From Sisyra terminalis (lineage: Eukaryota > Arthropoda > Insecta > Neuroptera > Sisyridae), in contig OY292274.1 of NCBI GenBank assembly GCA_958496175.1, positions 10,230,001 to 10,294,000 of the forward strand: a stretch of 64,000 nt of DNA. The letters are read 5' to 3'. The stretch's first letter is position 1, and every line of letters starts with the position of its first letter. The notes under the pieces were generated by a model. That model was not told the DNA's origin. It made no database searches and saw only the letters and a program-made list of their open reading frames with translations. Of this stretch, positions 1-12,429 are shown one piece after another. Made by a program: the position numbers and the translations under genes.

Positions 1-124
1 TTTTGAAGAAAAAAAAATAGTCTTTAATAAAACTATTCCAAAAATTTTAAAGCCTGAAAATGGTGATGATGGCTTGTTCTCTTTGAATGCTCCAGAAGGT
101 ACTGGTAAAACCATTTTTTGTTAA
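1..124 (+). pseudogene. Helitron Pif1-like helicase fragment (Walker A)
   Basis: One frame reads through a Pif1-type P-loop, LNAPEGTGKT, preceded by an asparagine/aspartate-rich stretch and followed after three residues by a stop at 122-124. In Helitron RepHel proteins the helicase domain begins with a closely similar loop (L-D/N-A-P-G-G-T-G-K-T), which binds the ATP phosphates. The first loop glycine is glutamate here. Nothing resembling the remaining helicase motifs follows, so this is a scrap of a larger element that extends beyond the left edge of the window. A host Pif1 gene is less likely given the immediate stop and the many Helitron ends elsewhere in the window. Confidence 0.55.
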
Positions 125-1631
125 TTTACTATTAGCCCAATACCGAAAAAAACTTTGTATAAAATATTCATTTAAACATTTCTAACATTTCAAAAGCATC
201 CATTGATTCTCAAAAAAATAAGTTTGTACAAATCTTTAACAAATATGAGAATTGGTAAATAAAATCAGCCTGTATTCTCTTCCAGTTTGTGTTTAGTGTA
301 ATTAATTGCCAAAGGGTGTGTGACATATTCGACGTCGCTTCTTAATGTGTTAAAGCACTTTATTTTACAGAAGATATACAACCTATTTTTAAAAAATGTT
401 TTCGATGACGGAACAATTAATTTCATCCAAACTTCTTTTTTTTAGTATCCTAGAAAAACTTGTGTCTTTGTTATAAATTATGATTGTTTTCAAGCACGAA
501 TAGTAAATTTCTGTCAGAGTAATATGGTTATAAATATCATGAGTCAATCTGGAAAAAATTTGAATTCATTATAATAAAAGTTTTTGACGCACAAAAAAGA
601 TAATTATATCTGTTAATTATTTTAACATTGATTTCGTTATAATTTATTTTTGGATTAAATTTTTATAAATTCAATACAAACATAGCTTCCACATCAGAAA
701 AATATGTTTTTTTTTTTAAAATATTACCTTATTCTTTTACGAAGTTGTAGCGAGATTACATAGAATGTTTCCAATAAATGAAATAAATTAGATTCTTCGT
801 TAGCTTAATTAATATTTTTATTTGGACAAAATATTTTTGATGTATTTATTTGGTGTAGTAAACAGTCCAACGATCAATGAATTCATTTTAAAAAATGATA
901 ATCCAACTCCCTTCGCTTTTATTGAATAATGTAAAAATATATGAATTTGAGAACTATCAAAGCTTTGCTGAGTAAATATAATTTATTTTTTCAGCCACCA
1001 AAGGTCTGATTGGTGAGTTTGTTTATCAAAGCTCTGGCATGTATTGAGTGCCTCCAGCACTGCAATAATTCATTTCATCCCTCCCTAATTAGTTGAACAA
1101 AGCTCCACATACCGATATCAATAGATAATTAAGAATACAACTCTCCACACTAGCCGTATGTGGTCGACGTCATCATTGTAAATATTTTCGATTATCCAAA
1201 AGACTCTAAACATACACGTGCACAAAAGGAAAGTGCGAGTGTGTCCTGGCCGCTTTTGTATAGTGAACCACCCTCCCCATTGCATAATCCCTGTATAAAT
1301 ACATTTTAATTCGCGACACCATTAAAGTATTCAAAACGGCTTTTGTTAAGAAAAGGAGAAATAGATTAATGAAAGGAAACAGAATTACATTGTATGCATT
1401 TCGTTCTACTGGCAGCTTTTGTGAGTGTTCGACAAGTGCACATTTTCGTACATACATAATAGAGTATTGAAAACCACATTATCCTGTCTGATTTTGGTTT
1501 TTATGGCATTCGCTTACCATTGAAAATCTTTGACAATGTTATAAATCATTTTTGACTTTCTGAATTTCGCTTTGAAATATTCAATTAATTTTATTTGGTT
1601 TGTCGAAATTTACATTGCAAACAGTAGTCCT
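125..1631. other. AT-rich spacer, no gene seen
   Basis: Long A/T runs and short unrelated open frames only. About 1010-1200 is of somewhat higher complexity, but no motif or coding potential was recognised. Confidence 0.5.
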
Positions 1632-1689
1632 GACTTCTGTCGTCATCCAAGGCATAAAAGAAAGGGAAATTATGATAGACCATAGGTTG
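1632..1689. repeat. 58-base direct repeat flanking Penelope-like remnant, copy 1
   Basis: Begins gacttctgtcgtcatccaa and ends ccataggttg. A copy differing at only a few positions lies at 2576-2634 in the same orientation. The two bracket the Penelope-like remnant. They may be an unusually long target-site duplication or part of the terminal pseudo-LTR known from Penelope elements. Confidence 0.7.
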
Positions 1690-1811
1690 AATTGTGTATA
1701 CAATATATAAAATATATTGCAGTCCAATTTATGTAGTATAATTTAATATAATAATATATAATATAAAAAACATTCCACCAACATAAATTTGAACAGGAGT
1801 TCAAACAAAAA

Positions 1812-1876
1812 TATTCGTGACGTATTGCCCAGATACGTATTTCGATTGCCAAGCAATCTTCCTCAGTGGTCATCAA
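1812..1876 (-). ncRNA. Hammerhead-like motif in Penelope 3' region
   Basis: On the minus strand CTGAGGA is followed by an extra A, a 6-bp stem (GATTGC/GCAATC, loop TTG) and GAAA, the core order of a hammerhead ribozyme. A possible stem III (ACGTAT/ATACGT) follows, but it is displaced from GAAA by extra bases, and stem I pairing is poor. The position downstream of the reverse transcriptase matches the known placement in Penelope-like elements. Probably a decayed or variant ribozyme. Confidence 0.35.
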
Positions 1877-2138
1877 GTAGTTTGGATCACTCCGTAACTG
1901 CTTTGTGATGATTCACAAAATAATCACGGATTGACCTCAATTTATATGTCGTTCCTTTCTCTTTTTGCGGTGTGGTTATAGAGGGGAGGGGGTGTTCCCA
2001 AATTTCTTTACTTTCACCGAATCCTTCGTAAGCAACCTGAAAAGTACCGAATTTTGAATTGGACCATTTTCCTAATTTAGTACCTTTCCCTTTCTATGCT
2101 TTCGAGTGCATCCAATCGGTTTGTGCAGTGAACACTTT

Positions 2139-2573
2139 TTAGAAGTCTGGCTTCTGCAAATGTATGTCCTGTTTGCAGTGCATGTTCTGCCACACATGAT
2201 TTTCCACTCTTGCATAGTTTATGTTTGCCAGATGTTCCTTATACCTAACCCCTATTTTGGTAGAGTTTCCATTAAAGGTCACCACACCTTTAATGTATTC
2301 TAATTCTTTTGTAAACAGATTCTTTACCAGAGGTACATTTACGAGTCGGTTTGTCAAGGAATGGAAAACAGCCAGTTTATGACTATTATGACATACGGAT
2401 TCAGCCATAACATATCTATCTACATGTGTTGGTTTTCTGTAGATGTCAATGTATTTTCAGGTCTAAGAATGGTAAACTACCATCTTTTTCTCTTTCTACC
2501 GTAAATGTTATGCCAGGCTGTATTGAGTTTAGATAATCCAAGAACTTATCCGGATCTATTGTCCCTACTTCTG
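2139..2573 (-). pseudogene. Penelope reverse transcriptase C-terminus plus GIY-YIG start
   Basis: Read from high to low coordinates, the first segment contains DKFLDYLNSIQPGITFTVE and LPFLDL, the fingers/palm end typical of Penelope-like reverse transcriptases. After a frame break near 2455 (probably a small deletion) comes IYRKPTHVDRY, then HKLAVFHSLTNRLVNVPL, then ELEYIKGVVTFNG, the conserved region linking to the endonuclease. The last part, VRYKEHLANI followed by a spaced histidine, resembles the arginine-containing segment of the GIY-YIG domain. Truncated at both ends and frame-broken, so non-functional. The motif series makes the family assignment firm; the exact clade is not determined. 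Confidence 0.75.
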
Positions 2574-2575
2574 TC

Positions 2576-2634
2576 GACTTCTGTCGTCATCCAAAGCATA
2601 AAAGAAAGGGAAAATTATGACAAACCATAGGTTG
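2576..2634. repeat. Direct repeat flanking Penelope-like remnant, copy 2
   Basis: Second copy of the 58-base repeat, same orientation, with one A inserted and about five substitutions relative to 1632-1689. Confidence 0.7.
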
Positions 2635-2762
2635 GATATTTTTAATCTATTTACAAAATGTAGCAAAAATAAAATAATGTATATTTATTTTTTTTTAAAG
2701 TTTTACTACAAACAAGAACTTTTTTTGCCTTATTTTATTGAATAACAATTTTGTCTACTCGT

Positions 2763-5639
2763 AGTCAAAAAAAGGGCAAGAAATAGATGGGAAGAGACTA
2801 AATACCGACCATTTAAAGAGGACTACAATCGAGCTACAAAAGCCCTCAAACTCGCCATAAAGAAGGGACGAGAACGAGCTCAAAAAACGGAGCTAGAAAG
2901 TTTGAATAAAACAAATAACAAATTTCGGAAGAAGGTAAAACCAGCGACAAGAAAAGGACATTCTCACATCCATTGCTACAAAACGACAAATGGTTCACAA
3001 GTCCAAAAGAAACTGCTGAACTCTTCGCTGACAAAGTCCAGCAGCAGTTAACTACTTACAATAGCCAAGATTATGAACACGAGGCAAAGGTAACAGAAGT
3101 GCTGCAACAGCCACTAGTTTTAAGTACCTTAAATTTGCAATTTACTCCAGCAGGAATTTACAACGGAATACTTAGAACTCCAAACAAAACTCCAGGAACT
3201 GATCTAATCACACAACCTCTACTCAAGGCACTACCAAGAAAAGTTATAGTTCAATTGACACAATTATATAATGTTATTATTAGGACAACATATTTCCCTA
3301 AACATTGGAAAAAAGCGATCGTCATAATGATTCACAAACCAAACAAACCCAAAAAGGATCCAGGAAATAACAGACCAATAAGCTTGCTTCCTATATTCTC
3401 GAAAATCTTTGAAAAACTTCTATTACCGTATCTTCTCCAACAAACCGCTTAATATATAATACCCAATGAGCAATATGGTTTTAGATCCCAACACTCTTGT
3501 CTCCTCCAGTTACATCGAGTCACGATAAAAATATTGGAAACATACGAAGAAAAAAAGGTTTGCTTGGGTCTTTTCGTGGACACAGAGAAGGCCTTCGACA
3601 AAGTTTGGCATAAAGCACTCCTTCGCAAGTTGAAACCGATTCTGACTGACACCAGTTTTCGAATCATCCAGTCGTACCTCACTGATAGTGTCTTTAGAGT
3701 ACGAGTCGAGAACGATTATTCCACGACAAGAGAAGTCTTGTCAGGAGTCCCACAAGGAAGCGTATTGGGCCTTTCTTGTATACAATGTACACATACGACT
3801 TTCCTAAAACTGACTCAACAATGTTGGCACAGTTTGCAGACGATGTCGCTATATTGAGCAAAGGAGACTGTAAGGAAACTGCAGAGAATGTCCAATATCT
3901 TGTCCGTTATTTCCCAAATTGATTTTTTTACAGCGATCGCCCCCTGAATTTTTAGTTTAAGATATAAAAAAAATATCTAATACAATTAAGCTCTTAATTT
4001 CTTGATTAAATCGTACCGGAATCATTTTACTTTTACCATTTAAATAACATGGGATTATTTTACTTTTTACTTTTAATTTTTTTTCTCAGAAACAAATGGA
4101 TGAAAAGATTTAAGATTAAATTATTCTGCCGTAAAATTTAAAGCTCTACAAAAAAGGTCTTTTTTGTAGGTTTTAACAGATTAATTCTTCTTTTTTAGTA
4201 AGGTCTTATGAATTTTTGATTAAATCTTTCCATTAAAAGTTATTCAACATTTAACTTTTTAACGACAAATCAATCGACTAGGCTCAATATAAATGATGTT
4301 GATTTCAAGTTCTAAGAAATTTCTCATAGATGGCGTCAGGTGAAATGGTGAAAATTCGAATTTTAATTGAACTTTTGTCGATAGTCTCATTAATTAGTAT
4401 GAAATTCACTTCGTAGGTACAAAATATTGATTAAAGTACGAAAATTTATCCCGGATAAATTGAATTTCACGACTATAGCGAATTCGGATTTTATGTCACC
4501 GGTTTTAATTGTCAAAAAATGTTTTTTTTTTTTGTTTAATTTTCAGTTCAAGCCATAAAATTAACACAAATAATCACTTGCGCTCTAATGATAATAATTT
4601 TTATCATCTCTTCTAATGATTTTATAGTTAAAAAAAGTAAAAATGAGCAAAAAGTTGAAAATATTGCAAGATTTATATTTGGCACAAGTTAAATGCTAAA
4701 TAACTTTTAATGGAGTGATTTAATCGAAAATTCATAAGAAACCTTTTTTGTAGAGCGTTAAATTTTACGTCAGAATAATTTAACTTTAAATCTTTTCATT
4801 TATTTGCTTTTCAGAAAAAAAAATTAATAGTAAAAAGTCAAATAATCCCATGTTATTTAAATGGTAAAAGAAACATAATTTACGGTTTAATCAAGAAATT
4901 AAGAGCTTAATTGTATTGGATATTTTTTTTATATCTCAAACTAAAAATTCAGGGGGCGATCGCTGTAAAAATTCAATTTGGGAAATAACGGACACCCTAA
5001 TGTCCAAGCACACGCAAATAAAATTGAAGAATGGTGCAAAAAATGGAGAACCAAACTGAACCCTGATAAGTCTAAAGTCATAAAGTTCACCTTGAAAACC
5101 AAAACAACACAACAACCAATAATCCTGGACAATAGAGTGATTCCAGTAGCAGATAGTATTAAATACTTAGGACTTTCGATGGATGCTACACTGATATGGA
5201 AAGCTGACATAAACAAAATATTGGTACAGCTCCGCTCTTGTCTACGACAACTCAAATGGTTGATAACTAACAAAACCCTGACTTTATCACTAAAAAGAAC
5301 AATTTATGTTCAAGTCATTCGACCAATTTGGACCTACGGATGCGAACTCTGGGGTATAGAATCCGATACCCAAATAAAAAGGATCCAAACTTTTCAAAAC
5401 AGAGTGCTGAGATTAATGACGGGTTGACCCTGGTTCGTAAGAGGTTCCATACTACACCAGGATTTGCTGATAACGATGACAGAGGAAGAAGTGACCAAAC
5501 GATATTCCAAGATAAGTGACTTGTTCGAAGAACACACAAACCCTACCGTCAGAGAAAACTTAATAAACTGGCCACCACCGAGGGGACAGAGGAGACTAAA
5601 ACGCAAAAGACACGTGGACCTTATAAATAATATCACCTA
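2763..5639 (+). pseudogene. Jockey ORF2 reverse transcriptase, broken
   Basis: A lysine/arginine-rich linker (RWEETKYRPFKEDYNRA) leads into the reverse transcriptase domain: LFADKVQQQL, NRPISLLPIFSKIFEKLL, PNEQYGFRSQHS, FVDTEKAFDKVWH, GVPQGSVLG and, in another frame, the catalytic QFADDVAIL box. After the hAT insertion it resumes with KIEEWCKKWRTKLNPDKSKV, IKYLGLSMD, the IWTYGCELWG region and the C-terminal PWFVRGSILHQDLL and RRLKRKRHVDL. Defects are a frame change near 2970, a stop at 3450-3452, a frameshift near 3770, the 1.1-kb insertion and a stop at 5425-5427. The motif order and the C-terminal W-F-V and RRLKR signatures identify the Jockey clade. Not functional. Confidence 0.88.
3896..4999 (-). 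mobile_element. hAT-like non-autonomous transposon, copy 1 (in LINE)
   Basis: Inverted ends TATCTTGTCCG and CGGACACCCTA, arms of about 250 bases, and an exact 8-base target duplication ATGTCCAA on both sides (3888-3895 and 5000-5007). The LINE reading frame is interrupted exactly here. An 8-base duplication with TAGGG-type ends fits the hAT superfamily. No transposase is encoded. The interior (for example ctcatagatggcgtcaggtg) runs opposite to copies 2 and 3, hence the minus assignment. Confidence 0.85.
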
Positions 5640-5942
5640 AGATATTTAAAAAACATATTAACAATTCAAATAAAACAAAAGTAATTTGCGAACAAAACAA
5701 CGAATAAGTAAATCTTATAATTAAATCCGAAATAAAAAAAATAAAAAATAAGACAAATATATAAAAAAAAATAAAGACAAAGAAATAAATAAAAATATAT
5801 ACAACAAATAATAAATAAGTGAGTAGGGACCATCGCGGGATGAAATCCCCAACAGGTGATAAGTGAATCTGACTAAGGTTAGCTTCAACATATTAGCCAA
5901 ACTAGAAAGCCAATTCGGCAATAAGTCAAAGACTAAAAAAAA

Positions 5943-8900
5943 AACAATTTTGTTCGTCTGTTAATTTATTTTCTTTAAAATTATTGACAATAGACATTTA
6001 GATAGTAGAATTTTTTTTTCATATTAATTAAATTGAATTATTCATTCTCGATCTATTATTTTTCCATATTTATCCATCCATATTTATAACTAATGCAATC
6101 TTATGAATATTTTGAAAATGATAGTAATATATTTAATATATACCTAGACTAAGTTCTAGATAATTGAGGCTTAGGGTAATTAAGATCATTTAACGCATCA
6201 ATGATTTTCATATATCTTAGAATACATTTAGCTGATGAGGAAGGAAAACAATAATAGAACATTGTTTCTCCGAGCTACTAGAATGTGAATTTCAAGATTT
6301 AATCTTCAAAAGTTGTTGATTTTAGCACTTCTTGAGAGATCATTAAAATACATCAGATATTTCTGTTAATTGAACAATGTTGCAGTTGCTTATTTAATAC
6401 ACATTTAATTGGAAACATCCACTACTAGTTTATATTTAGAGGTGATGTAATCAGGAAAAATCAAACTAATCATTCAAAAGCTTCTTAAACAAACTTGATT
6501 AATATTATTCATTTCAAATTTTTAAGATTAATCTTTAGGAAATATAAAAATACAGTAAGTAAATTGTTTGGAATCAAATTTTATCTTCCACTACTCAAAT
6601 ATTGACTTTTTCATTTCATTCTCATAAATAATCCAAATAGGTTGGCGAAAATAAAATAAATAATTTAATGTCCATAAAGTATATGCCATTGTGTACATAC
6701 ATAGATCTGTGCCAATCATTAGAACTATTGTGGCAAAGGGACAAACAGATCCACCCTTGAATGATGATATGTAGGGTGCTATACTTTCTCCCTATCCCAA
6801 GAGAATGCATTGATAATGTTTCAGACAAAACTCAACCCCTGATCGAAGAACCCCTGAATTTTAGATAAATGTAGGACAAAACTCAGATAACCGGTCGAAA
6901 CATAGGAGTCGATGATATTTTTCGGAAATTCATAATTGTTATTTTAAAAACGCAATGCCAATTTTTTTGTTATGTCGTAAAAATAATAAATTTATTTTTC
7001 TGTTCTTAATAAATGTATTCTTTATTGATTAATTAGTTTAAATTACCGCAAAATCAATTTTTGTTTTCCCTGTAGAAAATTTTATCATACGCCTATGCCT
7101 AATTTCCATTTTTCTATGCCGTTGACTTTGAATTGTTTTGGATTAACTGTGTCCTACAGACCTACACTAACGTTGTCCTAGAAAAATACATAGTTTAAAT
7201 CATCTTGTTTATTATCCACTAGGGAAAATGTGCATAATGTCCTAAATAACCCCCTTTGTTCCACTGTATTCACCCTAAAAAAAATCAATATCTTTGCTTG
7301 CAAAATGAATGAAAATAATATATTATTATCATATTACCAATTATAGATTAACCGATTGAAAAGCTTAAGTGTTTGTACCGTGAAATTTGAAGCTGAAAAC
7401 TATTTGTTGAATTTTAAAAGTATAAAACTTATAACCATTCTGGTTGAAGTTTCTACTTGGAGAGTTAAATGAAATATAATAGAGAACATTAACGATTGTT
7501 ACCAATGAGAAACAGCGACATTGTACCCTACATAGAACATATTAAAGCATTTTTGCAAATGACATATTTAATAGCTCCATTCCCTTTTATAATTGATACC
7601 TGCGAATAATTTATGACGCTAAAATTCTCTTGCCACAATAACAACCCTTTAACTGTCTCATAAATAAACTAAAAAATTACAAACACTTTTTCCAAAATGC
7701 AATTTCCAACCCTTCAATCTCTCCTTAGGAGTTCTATTGTCGAAATGGAAATGAAAACTCATTTACCGAAAGTACGCCACTTCTTTCATGTCAGGTGAAT
7801 AAAATTCGCCGGGTGCAAGAAATGACACAAATATCGGAAGTCGGGAGTTTATTGTTGATTGAGGGGCGGAAAACTTGAGCGGAAATAGGAAAATACAATG
7901 AAGGGCTCTATTACCGTACAACCATTTCTTCGAACTCAACTTATATCGTGTACAAGAATAGAAAAACTTAACTCTCCCCCATGAAAAAGTAAGAAAATAT
8001 AAGAAAACTTTTACATAAGAATGAAATATTGCGATTTATCGTAATCGAAGATGAAAGTTGAGTCGAAACTGAAAGCTCAAAGTTCAGTGAAAAGTTTTTA
8101 TATTATAAAACGTTTGGCGTTTAGTTGATAATTTAGGAAGGAAATAAAAATGCTTGATGTTAATCGAAATGTTGGTGAATCAAATCGATAAAGTTTTCAA
8201 TTTTTTAAATATATTTTTTAAATTTTTAAAAATAAAATTTTCCTTTACTATTTTCTTTGAACTAAGACAATAAAAAAGTGTGATTTCTAATTTAAATAAA
8301 TTCGTTTTCTTTCAGTATCATGATTTAAATCAAGATGAATAACATCTTTAGTCTTTCCAAGTGCTTTTTCTTTATATAAAGCTATTTTCCTTACCTAGAA
8401 TTTATAGTCTTGCTGTAACGAAATATCCACTTGATAAAAATCGAAATGAGTTACCAACATTTTTTCAATTCAAAACTCCCTTATTTATTTCTAAGAAACG
8501 GAAAAAACTTGCCGGTATTCAATAGTTACCAATGTTTAGTTCTTTGCAAACGAGCCAACGAAAATTGTCTAAGAAACCGTTTTGTTAATTAAATCTTAAA
8601 TGCACAGTATTGAATTTATTTTATAAAGAAGAAAACGAAACGGAAAATAAAATTCATTAAAGCCAAAAAATAATCTATTTACACTGGATTTCTATTAATG
8701 CTAAGAGGGTGAAACGGGAAAACTGACAAAATAAAAAGGCATGAATGCAAATCTTCTAATGTACATTTACTCCAATCACCCTAATCTTTTACGTTTCTTA
8801 ACATTGCTCGTTTTATTCGTGTTTGAACTTTAATTCAAAAGAGGGGTGGAAATTGTTTCAATTTAGATGCTGCTAGAGATCTATCTTTATTATTTTATAA

Positions 8901-9078
8901 AATTTTATACATTAATCATTGTGTGAGTATTAGTATGAAAAAATGAGGCTTTTGAACAATTTTTTTTTTGTTATAAACTGAAATATCATATTATATGTGT
9001 TTTATTATAATAATTCTTTTTTTTCTTTTTGATATTCAAAAGTTACAAGTAAAAAGATCCCAAGCAACCGTATGACAT
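5943..9078. other. Spacer, no gene seen
   Basis: AT-rich sequence without recognisable coding or repeat structure. About 7740-7970 is less AT-rich and of higher complexity. Confidence 0.5.
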
Positions 9079-10136
9079 TAGGGTGTCCGTTATTTCCCAA
9101 ATTGAATTTTTACAGCGATCGCCCCCTGAATTTTTAGTTTCAGATATGAAAAAATTATAAAATACAATTAAGCTCTTAATTTCTAGATTAAACCGCGCTG
9201 AAATCATGTTACTTTTACCAGTTAAATAACATGGGATTATTTGACTTTTTACTATTAATTTTTTTTTCTGAAAAACAAATATATGAAAAGATTTAAAGTT
9301 AAATTATTCTGACGTAAGATTTAACGCTCTACAAAAAAGGTCTCTTATGAATTTTCGATTCAATCACTCCATTAAAAGTTATTCAACATTTCACTTGTGC
9401 CTAATATATCTTGCAATATTTTCAACTCTTTGCTCATTTTTCCTTTTTGTAACTATAAAATCATTGCAAGAGAAGATAAAAATTATTATCATTAGAGCGC
9501 AAGTGATTATTTGTGTTAATTTTATGGCTTGAACTGAAAATTAAACAAAAAAAAATCATTTTTTGACAATTAAAACCGGTGACATAAGATCCAAATTCGC
9601 TATAGTCGTGAAATTCAATTTATCCAGAATAAATTTTCGTACTTATAATCAATATTTATTTTATAATCTATATTTACATCAATATTTTATACCTACGAAG
9701 TGAATTTCATTCTAATTAATGAGACTATCGACAAAAGTTCAATTATTATTCGAATTTTTACCATTTCACCTGACGCCATCTATGAGAAATTTCTTAGAAC
9801 TTGAAGTCAACATCATTTTTATTGAGCCTATAGTTGATTGATTTGTCGTTAAAAAGTTAAATTCATTAGAGACCTTTTTTGTAGAGCGTTAAATTTTACG
9901 TCAGAATAGTTTGATCTTAAATCTTTTCATCCATTTGTTTCTCAGATAAAAAAATTAAAAGTAAAAAGTCAAATAATCCCATGTTATTTAAATGGTAAAA
10001 GTAACATGATTCCGGCACGGTTTATTCAAGAAATTAAGAGCTTAATTGTATTGGATAATTTTTTTTATATCTTGAACTAACAATTCAGGGGACGATCGCT
10101 ACAAAAAAAACAATTTTGGAAATAACGGACACCTTA
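9079..10136 (+). mobile_element. hAT-like non-autonomous transposon, copy 2
   Basis: Ends TAGGGTGTCCG and CGGACACCTTA with arms of about 250 bases. The flanks are TATGACAT (9071-9078) and, after one extra G, TGTGACAT (10138-10145), an aged 8-base target duplication. The interior matches copies 1 and 3, including cctgacgccatctatgagaa. A tract of about 30 bases near 9660 is partly duplicated relative to the other copies. Confidence 0.85.
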
Positions 10137-12429
10137 GTGTGACATCACATGGTTAATTTCAAATCACTATTTTGTACATGCAGTTGATTAAATGATTTAC
10201 GTTTTCATTGAGTAAAACTTGTTGTTTTCGTATATATTTAAAAAAAATAATAATTTAAAATCTTAAAAATTATCGTGCTTGTTTTGTACCATCGTGTACA
10301 AATAATACAAAAACAACACCTCCAAAAAATGGTAACTGATATTAAGAATTTCGAGAATATAAGTATTGACGAAAATAACTATGCTTCTTTAATTAAAGCT
10401 TGTGTATAAACTTCATTGTTCTTTATACATTTTAAATAAATATTTAGATTTTTTTAAAATCAGGAACAGCGACGCAAAAGTTCCTTTTTCTTTTACCAAT
10501 TAAAACTATTAGTAACTTCATTTGTGCAATGCACTTAGATTTAATTTTATTTTTTGGTAAAAATGTGATCAATGTTTTTTATAGAAAGGATGTTTAATTT
10601 CAACGCTAGCATAAATTGTTAATACATTAGGAGATGCTGCAAAAATGGGATGATTAGGCAGTGAATACATCCATGGACGAAAAATTTGTTTTTCTAATAT
10701 TTCTTCTATTTCTTGGATGACATATTTTTAAATTATTTCCCCCGTAGCGTAACGCTTGTCTCAAGCACTTTGTTTTTACCAATAACTTGCTTAACAAATG
10801 ATGAATTATCAGTTTTACAATGAGTAACTTCATAAAACTTCGATGCAGTAATATATCTATAACGAAGTTAATGTCATATTGCACATTCACTTTGTTGTTC
10901 AGTTTCTTCGCACATTTCAATTTCCATTTTAGCAAATTTCATTTTGTCAAATTGCATTCCAGAATTTTTGTAAAATTCACAAACAAGACGATGCCGTGAT
11001 AAATTATAGGCATTTTTGGACATTAAATACAAATTTAATTGTCCAATTTGTTTTTTTACCACTTAATCAATGTAGTAACGATTGAAATAAGTAGAAATCC
11101 GATGGAATAACTCTTGACAATTATAGTGGGTACGGCAATATCACCTCCTCCGTAACTAATTAGTTTTTTCCAAGGCTTTTCTTCTGCAAAAGGGTCTTGA
11201 GTTACTGTGTTACAGCATAGAATTTTATTTGGTAACAGTTTTTGGACACTTTTGGGTATTTTGCTGAACGATTAAGATTGATTGGGATTATTGGACAGCT
11301 CTTCGACTTTCTGGCATACATTTGGCACCATTTTCCCGCTTAAATTTTATTGGTTAAATTTTTTATCATATTTCGTTGATACCAGTTAGAGAAAATGAAA
11401 TTGGTCGAATTTGAAGTTGAAAAAACTCATTTGGCATTAATAAACTTGTAACGCACTTAGATAAACATTAAAAATGTTTTAGTTACAACTTTGCGTTGCT
11501 ATCCTGTGAGACTCGATGAGCATATAATACCGAATTTATATTCTTTCAGATTTTGGTCATACCATTTAAGTGTATATTTCGGAATAAAAAATATTTTGCA
11601 ATTTTTACTAAGTTGATAAATTGTTCTAATTATAAAATGTTTTCAGTACCACTTTGAAATGACTTATAAGCAAATAAATGACAATTGGTTTGAAAACAAC
11701 ATTTTCTTCTGGTACACCTAATATATAAATTTAAAAAAAAAATATTTACATTATTTAATATAACTCATGGGAAAATTTTAATCTAAACTTACTAATTTTC
11801 AAATATTAAATGTCTCAAAAATATTGAGGCTCCTTTAAAGTGGGTTTTGGTGGGTTTGAATTTTTTTTTTATTGTATTATTAAATAGTACAATATTTTCA
11901 AATATTCTCCCAAAATTTTAGATTGTTCCGAGAAAAATTCTAAGAGATTGACCCTTTATAAGTATCGCCACGCGTTTTTTTCAAAATTTAATTTTTGAAG
12001 TCGGTGGACACGATTTCTCGAAAAGTTATGAAGCGATTTTGTTCAAACTTTGCAAATATCTTTAAAATAACATTATCTGGTAAATGAACGTAGGATTTTG
12101 TATTTTATTTTTATTACAACTTATTTTTTTGAACCAAACCATTGTGAAAATTTGTCCAAAAAATGAGATTTTTTGTTCACAATTGTGTAAAAAATTCAAA
12201 TATTATAGTTTTTTGTTTTCCTTCATCCAAGCATGAGATTAATAAATGTACTACCAACATATTTTTCGTTTTTTGAATTTTGGATGAACCAATGATGAGT
12301 TATGATGTCAAGGGAAATGAGGGTCCGACGGCTGAATTTTCAGAATTTCAAAATAAAAATTTCACGTAATACATTATTGAATATATATCTTTGATATGCT
12401 TAATTATTTTGATTACATATGTGATTGTA
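10137..12429. other. Spacer containing a decayed YqaJ-type gene
   Basis: Apart from the YqaJ-like remnant described separately, this is AT-rich sequence. About 11930-12350, which includes gtcggtggacacgatttctcg, has the texture of a decayed transposon, but no ends were found. Confidence 0.45.
10622..11062 (-). pseudogene. Decayed YqaJ-type exonuclease/recombinase domain
   Basis: Three frames of the minus strand together resemble the N-terminal half of a YqaJ (lambda-exonuclease-like) domain. The segments are IEMCEETEQQSEC, then after stops ITASKFYEV with a following SSFVKQVIG, then in another frame ALRYGGNN, and in a third IFAASPN. In the family these correspond to the R-I-T-A-S helix, the R-Y-G-x-x-x-E turn and the A/G-x-S-P-D catalytic strand; the catalytic aspartate position is asparagine here. 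At least three frame changes and several stops show it is dead. Such genes occur in insect mobile elements and in insect-infecting viruses; the source is not determinable from this fragment. Confidence 0.5.

Larger units (their letters stand above)
1690..2575 (-). mobile_element. Penelope-like retroelement remnant
   Basis: The minus strand carries the C-terminal part of a Penelope-like reverse transcriptase and the start of its endonuclease, followed by a 3' region with a hammerhead-like motif. It is 5'-truncated: only the last part of the open reading frame survives. It is bracketed by 58-base direct repeats. Penelope-like elements encode a telomerase-related reverse transcriptase joined to a GIY-YIG endonuclease and often carry terminal pseudo-LTRs containing hammerhead ribozymes; the layout here fits that. 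Confidence 0.75.
2756..5942 (+). mobile_element. 5'-truncated Jockey-clade LINE with TSD and poly(A)
   Basis: A non-LTR retrotransposon whose 3' end is an A-run after tcggcaataagtcaaagact, a tail typical of insect Jockey elements. The target duplication aacaattttgt is present just before the 5' junction (2744-2754) and just after the A-run (5943-5953), which fixes both borders. The 5' end is truncated within ORF2 upstream of the reverse transcriptase, so ORF1 and the endonuclease are missing. It was later split by a hAT-like insertion at 3896-4999. Confidence 0.88.

Noticed and set aside
9347..9532. A 61-codon open frame repeated almost unchanged at 20964-21149
   Set aside because: Both lie in the interior of the hAT-like element and similarity follows the DNA element as a whole. 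Copy 1 does not keep the frame open, and no motif is recognisable.
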